From NCBI RefSeq assembly GCF_040931995.1, contig NZ_CP162412.1, positions 1,612,001 to 1,676,000 on the forward strand: DNA of 64,000 nt, read 5' to 3'. Numbering within the stretch: the stretch's first letter is position 1; every line of letters begins with the position of its first letter. The position numbers and the translations under genes are program-made. Of this stretch, positions 36,869-45,262 are shown piece by piece. The DNA is from Pelagovum sp. HNIBRBA483. Lineage in GTDB: Bacteria; Pseudomonadota; Alphaproteobacteria; Rhodobacterales; Rhodobacteraceae. The notes under the pieces were generated by a model. It searched no databases. It worked only from the letters and a program-made list of their open reading frames with translations, and was not told where the DNA came from.

Positions 36869-38211
36869 TCCCGCCCAAGCCGGAAAGCCGTCAGGAACGG
36901 GTGTCTCTTTGGCGCTATATGCGACTGTTCCGGCGGGACATCCTCTCGGCGCAGCCGCAGAAGCTTTATCATGCTTGGATGGCCGAGTTTAAGACGCCGT
37001 TTTTTCGGAGCTATATGGTCAATGATCCAGCGCTGATTGATGTGGTTTTGAAGCTGCGGCCTGACGATTTCCCGAAGTCGGATCGTGTTGGGGCAGGCTT
37101 GCGGCCGGTGTTGGGGAACTCTGTCTTCCTGACCAATGGGGAGGTTTGGAGGCGCCAGCGACGCATCATTGATCCTTCTTTTGAAGGCGGGCGGCTGCGC
37201 GAAACATTCGACGCGATAAATGCGGCAGTGGATGCCGCACTCGTGCGGTTGGCGGCGGCACGGAACCCTTGTGAGGTGGAGTTCGAGGCCAGCCATGCAA
37301 CGGCGGATGTGATCTTTCGTACGCTGTTCTCGGTGCCGATCGAGGACAAGATCGCGGCGCAGGTTTTTGATGCGTTCCGGCGGCATCAGCGGAGCCAGCC
37401 GATCTTGAATCTTGCGGCGTTCATTCCACTTCCTCGTTGGGCGCCACGGTTTTTTAAACGAGAGTCACTTGAGACGGCGCAGACCATCCGCAGCTTGATC
37501 CGTGAGATGACCGAGAAGCGGCTGAAGGAAATAGATGCCGGAACCGCGCCGGATGATCTGGCAACGAAGATCATGACGACCGTTGATCCGGAAACAGGTG
37601 ACAGGTTCGACGTGGAGGAAATGATTGATCAGGTGGCGATCTTTTTCCTCGCCGGTCACGAGACGAGTGCTGCGGCGCTCTCTTGGGCGCTGTACCTGTT
37701 GGCGACACATCCCGAATGGCAGGACAGGGTTGCCGAGGAGGTGGCGGATTGGGAGCCGTCATTCGCGGCGCTATCGCAATTACGGGTGACGCGGAATGTG
37801 TTTCGGGAGACGTTACGGCTTTATCCGCCGGTGCCGATGATGGTGCGGGAGACAGTACAGCCTGAGGAGTTCCGCAAACGAGTGGTGCGCAAAGGGGCGC
37901 AGGTGGTACTGTCGCCTTGGCACTTACACCGGCATGAGCGGCTTTGGGATCGGCCCGATATTTTTGACCCTTCGCGGTGGGACGACCCCGCTTCGCAAGA
38001 GAGCCAGCGGCAAGCCTATATGCCGTTTTCGGCAGGGCCACGGGTGTGTACGGGGGCGGGATTTGCGATGGTGGAGGGTGTACTTCTCATCGCGCGGTTA
38101 ACCAAATATTATCGATTTGAGCCGGTTGATGGGCGTGTTCCGGTGCCGGAAGCGCAACTGACCGTCAGATCGCGCGATGGAATTTGGCTGAAGGTCACTC
38201 CGCGCGGGTAG
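36865..38211 (+). CDS. Cytochrome P450
   Basis: Heme monooxygenase of 448 residues. I-helix oxygen-activation motif FFLAGHETSA, K-helix FRETLRLYPP (ExxR), and heme-ligand loop FSAGPRVCTGAGFA with Cys395. Soluble bacterial class, resembling long-chain lipid or terpene hydroxylases (CYP-like); the substrate cannot be read. No ferredoxin or reductase gene is nearby. It overlaps the upstream hydrolase-like gene by four bases, and its last 17 bases overlap the convergent ribbon-helix-helix gene. Confidence 0.93.
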   Translation: MIPPKPESRQERVSLWRYMRLFRRDILSAQPQKLYHAWMAEFKTPFFRSYMVNDPALIDVVLKLRPDDFPKSDRVGAGLRPVLGNSVFLTNGEVWRRQRRIIDPSFEGGRLRETFDAINAAVDAALVRLAAARNPCEVEFEASHATADVIFRTLFSVPIEDKIAAQVFDAFRRHQRSQPILNLAAFIPLPRWAPRFFKRESLETAQTIRSLIREMTEKRLKEIDAGTAPDDLATKIMTTVDPETGDRFDVEEMIDQVAIFFLAGHETSAAALSWALYLLATHPEWQDRVAEEVADWEPSFAALSQLRVTRNVFRETLRLYPPVPMMVRETVQPEEFRKRVVRKGAQVVLSPWHLHRHERLWDRPDIFDPSRWDDPASQESQRQAYMPFSAGPRVCTGAGFAMVEGVLLIARLTKYYRFEPVDGRVPVPEAQLTVRSRDGIWLKVTPRG

Positions 38212-38431
38212 CGGCGGCACTGCGATAATGCTCCAATACAAAAAGTCGGATCGCGGAGGCGAGGCCGATGTCACCGCGAGATTCGTCGATCTGGGCAGCA
38301 AGTTCGTTAATCGGGGTCTGCTGCTGGTCAGCGATTTCGCGAAACGCTTTCCAGAACGGGTCTTCCAACGAGACACTGGTACGATGCCCGCGCAGGGTTA
38401 GGGAGTGTTTAACGGGGCGGTCCGTGCTCAT
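38195..38431 (-). CDS. Ribbon-helix-helix domain protein
   Basis: A 78-residue protein with the pattern TLRGHRTSVSLEDPFWKAFREIA, the usual ribbon-helix-helix start in a family found throughout Rhodobacterales and Rhizobiales (often next to DUF4169). Probably a small DNA-binding regulator; targets unknown. Overlaps the DUF4169 gene by four bases (ATGA). Confidence 0.8.
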   Translation of the reverse strand: MSTDRPVKHSLTLRGHRTSVSLEDPFWKAFREIADQQQTPINELAAQIDESRGDIGLASAIRLFVLEHYRSAAATRAE

Positions 38432-38607
38432 TCGTCTTCGAACTTTAGATTGTCGAGCCGCTTCTTGGCCTGTTCGGCGCGGGCGACATCGAGCAATCTT
38501 TCGGCTTTTGTCCGCCCGAAGGCGACTGCATTCTCATTCGCTTTGGCAACCCGCTCTTCGCGGGCTTTTTGTTTGCGAACTTTGTTGAGATTGATCGGAG
38601 CGGACAT
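38428..38607 (-). CDS. DUF4169-family small basic protein
   Basis: A 59-residue, highly charged, helical protein: NLNKVRKQKAREERVAKANE is the family hallmark. Function unknown. I start at ATG 38607, since the ten extra residues from 38637 are not part of the family. It overlaps the ribbon-helix-helix gene and lies 56 bases after the fumC stop. Confidence 0.75.
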   Translation of the reverse strand: MSAPINLNKVRKQKAREERVAKANENAVAFGRTKAERLLDVARAEQAKKRLDNLKFEDE

Positions 38608-38663
38608 AACGACCTGCAAGGAAGAGGGAAGTGCCAACCGGCCCGAACCGGTTGGCCAACGGG

Positions 38664-40055
38664 TTATTTGGGGCCGATCATATCTTCGGGACGGACGATA
38701 CGGTCGAAGGTTTCCTCATCGACGAAGCCCAGCTTGACGGCCTCTTCACGCAGCGTGGTGCCGTTTTTATGCGCGGTCTTGGCGACCTTGGTGGCGTTGT
38801 CGTAGCCGATGGTCGGTGCCAGAGCGGTCACGAGCATCAGCGACTCGCGCATGAGCTTTTCAATCCGTTCAACGTTGGCCTGTGTTCCATTGAGCATACG
38901 CTCGGTGAAGCTATCTGCCGCGTCACCCAAGAGCTGCATGCTTTGTAGAAGGTTGTAGGCCATCATAGGGTTATAGACGTTCAGCTCGAAATGCCCCTGC
39001 GAACCGGCAAAGGAAATAGCTGCGTCATTGCCGAGGATATGAGCGCAAACTTGCGTGAGCGCTTCGGCCTGTGTGGGGTTCACCTTGCCCGGCATGATCG
39101 ACGAACCTGGCTCGTTTTCGGGCAGGATCAGCTCCCCCAAGCCGGAGCGCGGGCCGGAGCCGAGGAAGCGCATGTCATTGGCGATCTTATAAGCTGCCAT
39201 TGCGGTTGTTTTGATCGCACCTGACATGAACACCATCGCGTCATGAGCGGCCAGCGCTTCGAATTTGTTGGGCGCGGTGACGAAGGGCAGGCCAGTGATC
39301 TCTGCCATATTGGCGGCGACGGTGGTGTCCCATCCTTTGTCAGTGTTGAGGCCGGTGCCAACGGCAGTGCCGCCTTGGGCCAGCTCATAGATGCCGGGGA
39401 GGGCCATCTTGATCCGCTCGATGCCGTTGCGGATTTGCTTGGCATAGCCGGAGAACTCCTGCCCCAAGGTTAGCGGTGTTGCGTCTTGTGTATGGGTGCG
39501 GCCGATCTTGATGATATCTTTGAATTCTTCCGACTTCTGCTCCAGCGCGGCGGCGAATTTCTCAAGGCCGGGGAGGAGCACGTCGCGCGCGGTCATTGCG
39601 GCGGCGATGTGCATGGCAGTTGGGAAGGTGTCGTTCGAGCTTTGACCCATATTGCAGTGATCGTTCGGGTGGACGGGGTCTTTGGAGCCGATCACGCCGC
39701 CGAGGATCTCGATCGCGCGGTTAGAAATCACCTCGTTGGCGTTCATGTTCGACTGGGTGCCAGAGCCAGTCTGCCAAACCACTAGCGGGAAATGGTCGTC
39801 CAGTTTGCCGTCAATCACCTCGCCAGCGGCCTCGATCATTGCGTCGGCCAGTCTCGCATCAAGATTGCCGGACGCCTTGTTCGCCATAGCGCAGGCTTTC
39901 TTGATGACACCAAGCGCGCGGACGATGGCGACGGGCTGCTTTTCCCAACCGATGGGGAAGTTCATCAACGAACGCTGGGTCTGGGCGCCCCAATAGCGAT
40001 CGGAAGGAACTTCAAGGGGGCCGAAACTATCGGATTCCGTGCGGGTGCTGGTCAT
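38664..40055 (-). CDS. fumC: Fumarate hydratase, class II
   Basis: Converts fumarate and malate in the citric acid cycle; iron-independent, tetrameric. 463 residues. Signature [13 protein letters not shown], plus [15 protein letters not shown] and [19 protein letters not shown] 40055 has AAGGA seven bases upstream. Followed in the same direction by DUF4169 and the ribbon-helix-helix gene. Confidence 0.97.
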   Translation of the reverse strand: MTSTRTESDSFGPLEVPSDRYWGAQTQRSLMNFPIGWEKQPVAIVRALGVIKKACAMANKASGNLDARLADAMIEAAGEVIDGKLDDHFPLVVWQTGSGTQSNMNANEVISNRAIEILGGVIGSKDPVHPNDHCNMGQSSNDTFPTAMHIAAAMTARDVLLPGLEKFAAALEQKSEEFKDIIKIGRTHTQDATPLTLGQEFSGYAKQIRNGIERIKMALPGIYELAQGGTAVGTGLNTDKGWDTTVAANMAEITGLPFVTAPNKFEALAAHDAMVFMSGAIKTTAMAAYKIANDMRFLGSGPRSGLGELILPENEPGSSIMPGKVNPTQAEALTQVCAHILGNDAAISFAGSQGHFELNVYNPMMAYNLLQSMQLLGDAADSFTERMLNGTQANVERIEKLMRESLMLVTALAPTIGYDNATKVAKTAHKNGTTLREEAVKLGFVDEETFDRIVRPEDMIGPK

Positions 40056-40135
40056 GGTCGATCCTTGGATTGGTATACGCTTGTATGCCGTTTACAAGCT
40101 GGCGCGTTTTGCCGCAACGCTCAGGTTGCCGCTGG

Positions 40136-40612
40136 TTATTTGCGAAAGCTGTCGAGGCTGACGACTTCGGCGTCCTTGTGGCCGGTATCTTCATCATCCG
40201 CTTCGGCCATTTCGTCCATTGGGGCTTCGTCATCATCGTCGACATCATCGCTGTCGTCGTCTTGGGTTTCGAAGCGGAGGCCAAACTCGACGGAGGGATC
40301 AACGAACGTTTTGATCGCCTCGTACGGAATATAAAGCGGCTCGGGCGAATTGCCGAAGTTCAGCGTCACGGCGAAGCCTTCGTCGGTGACATCAAGGTTA
40401 TCGAACCAATGCTGGATAACGATTGTCATTTCACCCGGGTAGCGATCAGACAGCCAGTCGGCCAGTTCCACATCAGGATGAAGCGTGTCGAAGGTGATGA
40501 AGAAATGATGCGCGCCGGGCAGGCCTTCCTCGGAAATACGGGTCAGCACCTTCTGGATAAGGCCACGCATGGCCTCGTGCATCAGGTTTCCATAGTCGAT
40601 TGACGCGGTCAC
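40136..40612 (-). CDS. sspB: SspB-family ClpX adaptor
   Basis: Adaptor that tethers ssrA-tagged proteins to the ClpXP protease. 158 residues: substrate-binding domain about 1-115 (GAHHFFITFDT, MTIVIQHWFDNL), an acidic flexible linker, and a short C-terminal ClpX-docking tail VVSLDSFRK. Starts at GTG 40612 with GGGGAG upstream. The tmRNA gene that makes the tag is 1.5 kb away, beyond chrA. Confidence 0.92.
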   Translation of the reverse strand: MTASIDYGNLMHEAMRGLIQKVLTRISEEGLPGAHHFFITFDTLHPDVELADWLSDRYPGEMTIVIQHWFDNLDVTDEGFAVTLNFGNSPEPLYIPYEAIKTFVDPSVEFGLRFETQDDDSDDVDDDDEAPMDEMAEADDEDTGHKDAEVVSLDSFRK

Positions 40613-40673
40613 GTCTGTTCTCCCCTTGGTGTGTGCTCAGCATACGGGATTCGATGGCGGATGAAAGAGGGGA

Positions 40674-41903
40674 TCAAGGCATTCCCGTCAGGAAAACCGA
40701 GAGGCCAGCACAAATGGCAAGGCAGAAAGGCAGCGGGGTTTTGCGCCACAAAAGCAGGGCGGCGGCCACCAGCGAGAGGGAGAGCGGTACTGGCAAGATG
40801 GTGCCGATGGCGGGCAAGGTCAGGGTGCCGAGGGGCAGGGGAATTGCGTGGGTGTGCGCGAACCAGACATTCAGCGCGAACCAAACGGAGAGGTTGAGAA
40901 TCACGCCCACGACGGCGGCCGTGACACCGGCAAGCGCGGCTTGCAGGCGCGGGTTTCCAGCGATGGATTCAAGGGAGGGGCCGAAGAGGAAAATCCAAAT
41001 AAAACAGGGGATAAACGTCACCCACAGGACCACCAGACCGCCCTTGAAACCGGCGGATAGGGTGCCGACGAACTGGGTGACGAGGATCAGCGGGCCGGGC
41101 GTGGTTTCGGCGAGGCCCAGCGCATCAATCATTTGGGTGGTGGTGATCCAGCCGTAATCGCGCACCACTTCTTGGGTCATGTAGGTGAGGACGGCGTATG
41201 CGCCGCCGAAGGTGACGACCGCTAGCTTGGTGAAGAAGAGGCCGATCTCTTGCAGCAGCGTGTCGCCCGCAAGTGCTGCGGCGAGGATGGGCAGCGGCCA
41301 GAGGAGGAAGCCAGCGATGATGGCGGGCCAGTTCCGTGTGGGGGTGTGCCTGGCGGGGGGTGATGGCGTGTTGTTGGTGGGGCGCTCAGTCACGGCGGCG
41401 ATCAGGGCCGCGGCGGCGAGTACAAGCGGAAAGGCGAGGTTGAACACATAAAGCGCGATGAAGGATGCCAGTGCCAAGCCCTTGAAAAGCGGGCCTGAAA
41501 GGGCTTTGCGCGACAGTTTGAGAAGCGCGGAAATGACGATGATCACCACGCAGGCCTGAACGCCGGTGAACATCGCGGCCACCCACGGCACGCTGCCGAA
41601 CCCCATATAGGCCCATGCCAGCAGGAAGATCACCAGAGCGCCCGGGAGGATGAACAACCCGCCCGACACCAAGCCGCCGAGAATACCCCGTTGCTTCCAA
41701 CCGGCATAGGTGGCGAGCTGCATGGCCTCGGGGCCGGGGAGCAGCATGGTCAGCGATAGGGCGCGGAGGAATTCGTCCTCTGCGAGCCATTTGCGACGGT
41801 CGACATATTCCTCGTGCATCAGGGCGATCTGGGCGGCGGGGCCACCGAAGGACAGGAGCCCGATCCGAAGGGAGACGCGAAAAATGTCGCTCAAAGGGGT
41901 CAT
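40674..41903 (-). CDS. chrA: Chromate efflux transporter ChrA (two-domain)
   Basis: A 409-residue membrane protein with two homologous CHR halves, each starting with a F(F/S)GG-like segment (LLSFGGPAAQIALMH; AVVTFGGAYAVLTYM) and containing a PGP motif (LLPGPEAMQ; TTPGPLILV). Long-chain ChrA exports chromate with proton motive force. ATG 41903 fits the family start (MTPLSDIFRVSLRIG); extension to 42020 is not conserved in kind. Confidence 0.88.
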   Translation of the reverse strand: MTPLSDIFRVSLRIGLLSFGGPAAQIALMHEEYVDRRKWLAEDEFLRALSLTMLLPGPEAMQLATYAGWKQRGILGGLVSGGLFILPGALVIFLLAWAYMGFGSVPWVAAMFTGVQACVVIIVISALLKLSRKALSGPLFKGLALASFIALYVFNLAFPLVLAAAALIAAVTERPTNNTPSPPARHTPTRNWPAIIAGFLLWPLPILAAALAGDTLLQEIGLFFTKLAVVTFGGAYAVLTYMTQEVVRDYGWITTTQMIDALGLAETTPGPLILVTQFVGTLSAGFKGGLVVLWVTFIPCFIWIFLFGPSLESIAGNPRLQAALAGVTAAVVGVILNLSVWFALNVWFAHTHAIPLPLGTLTLPAIGTILPVPLSLSLVAAALLLWRKTPLPFCLAICAGLSVFLTGMP

Positions 41904-42089
41904 ATCGCGCCTGTCTTGGAAAGGATTTATTAAGCTCTCAACAATCTCCATGCATATAAAAATGTCAAATCGTGACCGGCGCATTTGCTGCATTGCGGCA
42001 AAGAAGCCAGCCAAGACCACAATACACTGCCGCGCTTACGGCGGGGTTAAGCCATCGGCGTAGCGAGAAAGTGCAGGAAAAACAGGAGT

Positions 42090-42407
42090 TTGAAATGCAG
42101 GCTTCTGTTGCCAGGTGCCTGCGAACCCCGCCAGACCTTGCTAGAGGGCTGGGCTTAATTTTCGGTTTTTCGCACCGCTTACGCGGCGAGAGCTACCGGA
42201 GCACGATTGTCGTTGGCAATTATGCTTAACGGACCGATATCGGTGGTACCTCACCGAGACAAAGCATTCCTCTTTACACGTTCGTCTATCCTGTTTCGGC
42301 CCCTAACACCCTCCAACGAAAGGGAATTTGGTGGAGCCGCCGGGTACCGCCCCCGGGTCCGATCCGCTTATTACAGGCGCGTTTATGTCCATAGTCCCGA
42401 AGGACAG
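42090..42407 (-). ncRNA. ssrA: tmRNA, circularly permuted two-piece form
   Basis: Minus strand. The tag frame is at 42217-42179 and encodes ANDNRAPVALAA then TAA. The acceptor piece (about 42407-42329) comes first and ends CGGCTCC-A-CCA, with T-arm CCGGG/CCCGG. A 25-base spacer (42328-42304) follows, then the coding piece from 42303, starting GGGGCCG, which pairs with CGGCTCC to form the acceptor stem. The coding piece ends near a GCAGGC/GCCTGC hairpin (42122-42097). This order, 3' part before 5' part, is the alphaproteobacterial permuted arrangement; processing removes the spacer. It rescues stalled ribosomes and tags the product for ClpXP. Outer ends are approximate. Confidence 0.95.
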
Positions 42408-42411
42408 TTTC

Positions 42412-42440
42412 AATATAGGGACGCAGAGGCGCAGGCTCAA
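42412..42440 (-). promoter_or_regulatory. ssrA promoter
   Basis: Minus strand: TTGAGC (42435-42440), exactly 17 bases, TATATT (42412-42417). The predicted start, near 42405, agrees with the 5' end of the acceptor piece. Confidence 0.8.
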
Positions 42441-42564
42441 GGGGCGATCTGCGGAGCCGGAACCGGCGATGCACAAGTGATGCACAATCCATGCACATCC
42501 TATGCATATCGCACCCGCAGAAAGATGAAGGAAGGGTTAAGGAATGGGGGAACTGGGTGCGAGA

Positions 42565-43410
42565 CTAGTCTCTTGTGAATTTCAGATTTTGCCAAAACTC
42601 ATCTGCGCGGCTCCTACAAATTCTTCGAACGTCGTTATTCAAATCGTAAGAGATGCCATTCACACTGCTGTATAGAATTTCACAAACTGCGACCGTGTCC
42701 TGCAGTAACTCATCGAGGTCCGTAATGGTCAGTTGAACAGATTTACTACTTTTAGGATCGCGAAGATATTCGAGAAAGTGAGCGCTGAGGTCACGGTATT
42801 TTTTCGCGTTTTCCACTACACTTTGGCTCAAAATTGCTCGCGCATCGGCGATGCAGTTGTAAAGGTTTGTAGTGTTTGCGACTGCCATATTATTTGCTCG
42901 AGACTGCTGACCTTCCGATACAGCTTCGATCATTGCTCGTTGAAGCGAGGGGTCATGCTGGTTATTGAGAATTCTGAGCTGTCTGGCCCCAATCTTTTCC
43001 TTCATGCGGTTTTCGAGCGCCGCAAAAACTCTGTGATCGTCAACGAGTAAAATAATTGTCGGAATTGAGTAGGAATTCTCGGCTGGCTTTTCCCAGATAG
43101 AAAGGAGCCGAATAATACTAAAGGAAAGGGCATCGTGTCGAAGTTGATCAAATGCTATCGATGCTGGTCAAATAATACTTTCGAGGAACAAGTTTTGTTC
43201 CAAGAACATGTGTCTAATGTTCTCCCAACGTTGAAGGGACTGGTCCAGTTCTTTCGTTACCTCTTTAATAGCTATCTCTGCGCGTTCTATGCGCTTTCCA
43301 GGCGACCAATTCGAAATCGTGGAATTGAAATTTCTCCTCGTCATCGACTGTTGCCTTGTGCAGAAAGAGGTCAGCGCAAATTTTTGATATCTAGTTAACC
43401 TAAACAGCAC
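42565..43410 (-). pseudogene. AbiU2-like (HEPN-type) gene interrupted by an in-frame TGA
   Basis: One continuous minus-strand frame of 281 codons runs from 43410 to 42565 and is cut only by TGA at 43170-43168. The first part ends MFLEQNLFLESII; after the stop it continues PASIAFDQLRHDALSFSIIR, without any intervening stop, into the 146-residue part starting at Met 43005. The joined protein is helical and looks like AbiU2-type abortive-infection proteins, a HEPN-related group; no RX4-6H nuclease motif was seen. The true start may be Met at 43344. Base composition is clearly AT-richer than the neighbours, which suggests acquisition by transfer. It is probably dead or makes an internally started fragment. 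Confidence 0.6.
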
Positions 43411-43458
43411 AGAAATTAGCGTGGCGTCAACGAACGTTCAACCTTGCGCAAGCCGCGC

Positions 43459-43614
43459 GTCGGCGGGTAGCGGTGCGGCGAACGGGCGTTGGACAGGCAG
43501 TGCTTTATGCCGTCACATCCGAATGAGGTCAGATCATAGCGCTTGCGACAGACAAATCGCCGCGCCGGGGGGCGGCCCGGCGATGCGCGGCGGCCTTCGG
43601 CCTTGATCCCGCGC
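43459..43614. repeat. Structured direct repeat, copy A
   Basis: About 156 bases aligned without gaps to 43809-43964, offset exactly 350. The core from 43529 to 43597 differs at one base. It contains two hairpins: CGCCGGG/CCCGGCG (43563-43569 with 43576-43582) and GCGCGG/CCGCGC (43585-43590 with 43609-43614) enclosing GGCC-TTC-GGCC. No credible gene. The rest of the 43411-43999 stretch shows nothing recognisable apart from copy B and one inverted repeat. Confidence 0.8.
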
Positions 43615-43678
43615 GGAAGAGCACCGGGGGAACTTGGGGTATTCACGTCCGCACGGAAACGTGGGGGCTTCAATTGTA

Positions 43679-43710
43679 GAACCACTTCATCCCTTGAGTT
43701 GAAGTGGCTC
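43679..43710. repeat. Inverted repeat between the two direct repeats
   Basis: GAACCACTTCA and TGAAGTGGCTC form 11-base arms with one mismatch around a ten-base loop. No T-run follows. It could be the end of a decayed mobile element or a weak terminator. Confidence 0.4.
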
Positions 43711-43808
43711 CTTTGCCGACTGCGACATTAGATGCAGTGTGAGTTTCACACCGTGAAAGGCCAAGCCATGCGCGGGCGGGCATGGCGGCTGACAGGGTGG
43801 CACCGAGC

Positions 43809-43964
43809 ATCGGCGGGGCGCGGTGCGGCGAGGGAGCGTCTGAGCGCCAGCGCTTTATGCCGACACGTCCGCGATAGATCAGATCATAGCGCTTGCGACA
43901 GACAAATCGCCGTGCCGGGGGGCGGCCCGGCGATGCGCGGCGGCCTGCGGCCTTGGTTCCGCGT
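43809..43964. repeat. Structured direct repeat, copy B
   Basis: Second copy, offset 350 from copy A. Both stems are kept: two substitutions in paired positions (C to T at 43913 and at 43964) change G-C pairs to G-T pairs rather than break them. It ends 35 bases before the DUF4345 stop codon. Confidence 0.8.
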
Positions 43965-43999
43965 GGGCCTGATGGGGGGCGGACGCGCCGGAGGAGACT

Positions 44000-44353
44000 T
44001 TAGATCGCGGAGATGTTGAGGCCGAGGGCGAGCGCTGCGACAGCGGCCTCGATGCCGAAGAAGACCCATTTCTTTTGGGTTTGGCCGTCGAGCACCAGAG
44101 AGGTTGCGCGGCCCAGAGCGGCACCGGCCCAGCAGGCGCCGAGCATGGCGTAGGCCTCATAAGAGCCGAAAAACAGCGCGCCAAGCCCCATGCCGACGAA
44201 GAGCGCACCGGCGCTGGCGCGAATTTCGGAATAGCCCATCGTCGTCGTTCCGGCTTGCAGATCGACGACGGTCAGCGTGTAGCGGGGGAAGAGCCAGCCG
44301 TAGACTCCGAGCACAATACTGAACAAGGCAAATAGCGGGTTGAGAATATCCAT
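44000..44353 (-). CDS. Small membrane protein, DUF4345-like
   Basis: A 117-residue protein with four predicted membrane helices and a central ASAGALFVGMGLGALFF segment, as in DUF4345 proteins. Function unknown. ATG 44353 has GGAG seven bases upstream. It is divergent from the stress-protein gene across a 410-base gap and is flanked downstream by repeat copy B. Confidence 0.7.
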   Translation of the reverse strand: MDILNPLFALFSIVLGVYGWLFPRYTLTVVDLQAGTTTMGYSEIRASAGALFVGMGLGALFFGSYEAYAMLGACWAGAALGRATSLVLDGQTQKKWVFFGIEAAVAALALGLNISAI

Positions 44354-44763
44354 CGTAGTCTCCGTCGACAGGTTCTTTTCTGCTTATACGGGAGGTTTCA
44401 CCCCGTTGGATCAAAATGAACGAGCAAATCTTCAAGAAAATGTGAGGGGCCGGAAAATGTTGCACAACAAGGCGTAGGGGGCTGCCGAAGGGAGCTTAAG
44501 AATATTGCCCAAAAAGCCGCATTCGCGGGCCTCAAACCGGCGCGGACACGGGCATTTCGGGCGGTAGAACATCATAAAAGCGACATGTTTTATGTCGCTT
44601 TTTGGGCAAATGTTACCTCCTTTGGTTGTTTTTTGCGACTACGGGCTGTTAGCATGGGTGTGTGCTCTGGGTCGTAAATGACCTTGAAACACCCATAAAA
44701 CGGCGCGTGAAACCGGCGAACAGGCTGAATTTCATCCAAAAAGCGCCAGATTAGGAGGGAAGA
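44354..44763 (+). promoter_or_regulatory. Long leader/intergenic region ahead of the stress protein-BCCT genes
   Basis: 410 bases without a gene. Visible elements, in order: the inverted repeat TGTTG-CA-CAACA (44458-44469); TTGCCCAAAAAGC (44505-44517); a terminator-like hairpin (44576-44603) whose 3' arm overlaps GCTTTTTGGGCAA (44597-44609), the exact complement of the earlier segment; and a hairpin near 44654-44700 (ATGGGTGT/ACACCCAT). Together these look like a regulated transcript leader or a small RNA. Confidence 0.45.
44576..44603 (+). terminator. Terminator-like hairpin in the leader (possible attenuator)
   Basis: AAAAGCGACAT and ATGTCGCTTTT form an 11-bp perfect stem with loop GTTTT and five T in the 3' arm, 161 bases before the stress-protein start. 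No plus-strand gene precedes it, so it either ends a small RNA or attenuates the downstream genes. Confidence 0.7.
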
Positions 44764-45183
44764 ATGTTCAGCAAGATCATGGTTCCGGTCAATTTGGAAC
44801 ATGCCGACAAGCTGACAGCGGCTTTGCAGGTCGCGGCGGATCTCACGAAAACCTATGGCTGTGGGCTCTGCTATGTGGGGGTGACGGCCGCAGCCCCTGG
44901 CACGGTGGCGCATAATCCGGTGGAATATGCGGACAAGCTCGCCGCCTTCGCGGCGTCGCAAGCGGCACTGGCAGGCATTGAGGCCAGCAGCCATGCCGTT
45001 GTCACCCACGATCCGGCCGTCGATATGGACGCGGCGTTGGTGCAGGCGGTGGCGGATATCGGGGCAGATCTGGTGGTGATGGCAAGCCATATCCCGAATG
45101 TGGCCGATCACCTGTGGCCGAGCCACGGAGGACAGCTTGCGCGGCAATCGGCGGCATCCGTCTTCCTCGTCAGGGCGTCCTGA
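44764..45183 (+). CDS. Universal stress protein (UspA family)
   Basis: A 139-residue single-domain USP: starts MFSKIMVPVNLEH, ends in GGQLARQSAASVFLVR; the ATP loop G-2X-G-9X-G(S/T) appears only partly (MASHIPNVADHLWPSHGGQL), so nucleotide binding is uncertain. Some USPs modulate adjacent osmolyte carriers (TeaD with the ectoine transporter TeaABC); here a BCCT carrier follows after 79 bases, so a similar role is inferred. Shine-Dalgarno AGGAGGGA. Confidence 0.85.
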   Translation: MFSKIMVPVNLEHADKLTAALQVAADLTKTYGCGLCYVGVTAAAPGTVAHNPVEYADKLAAFAASQAALAGIEASSHAVVTHDPAVDMDAALVQAVADIGADLVVMASHIPNVADHLWPSHGGQLARQSAASVFLVRAS

Positions 45184-45262
45184 GCACGCTGGAACCAAAA
45201 AGACCGCAAGCCGGAACGCGCGGCCTGCGTGACATGCAACAAAATACAGGAGGGGCCATCCT

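Noticed and set aside
42207-42578. Plus-strand frame of 123 codons and the minus-strand frames at 42286-42507
   Set aside because: They lie over the tmRNA gene and its promoter; the RNA features explain the sequence.
42090-43410. Genomic island integrated at ssrA
   Set aside because: No integrase gene and no duplicated ssrA end were seen; only the AT-rich AbiU2-like remnant hints at it, so no boundaries are claimed.
43416-43685. Minus-strand frame of 89 codons in repeat copy A
   Set aside because: No ribosome site; similar frames in copy B are not equivalent, so coding is not conserved between copies.
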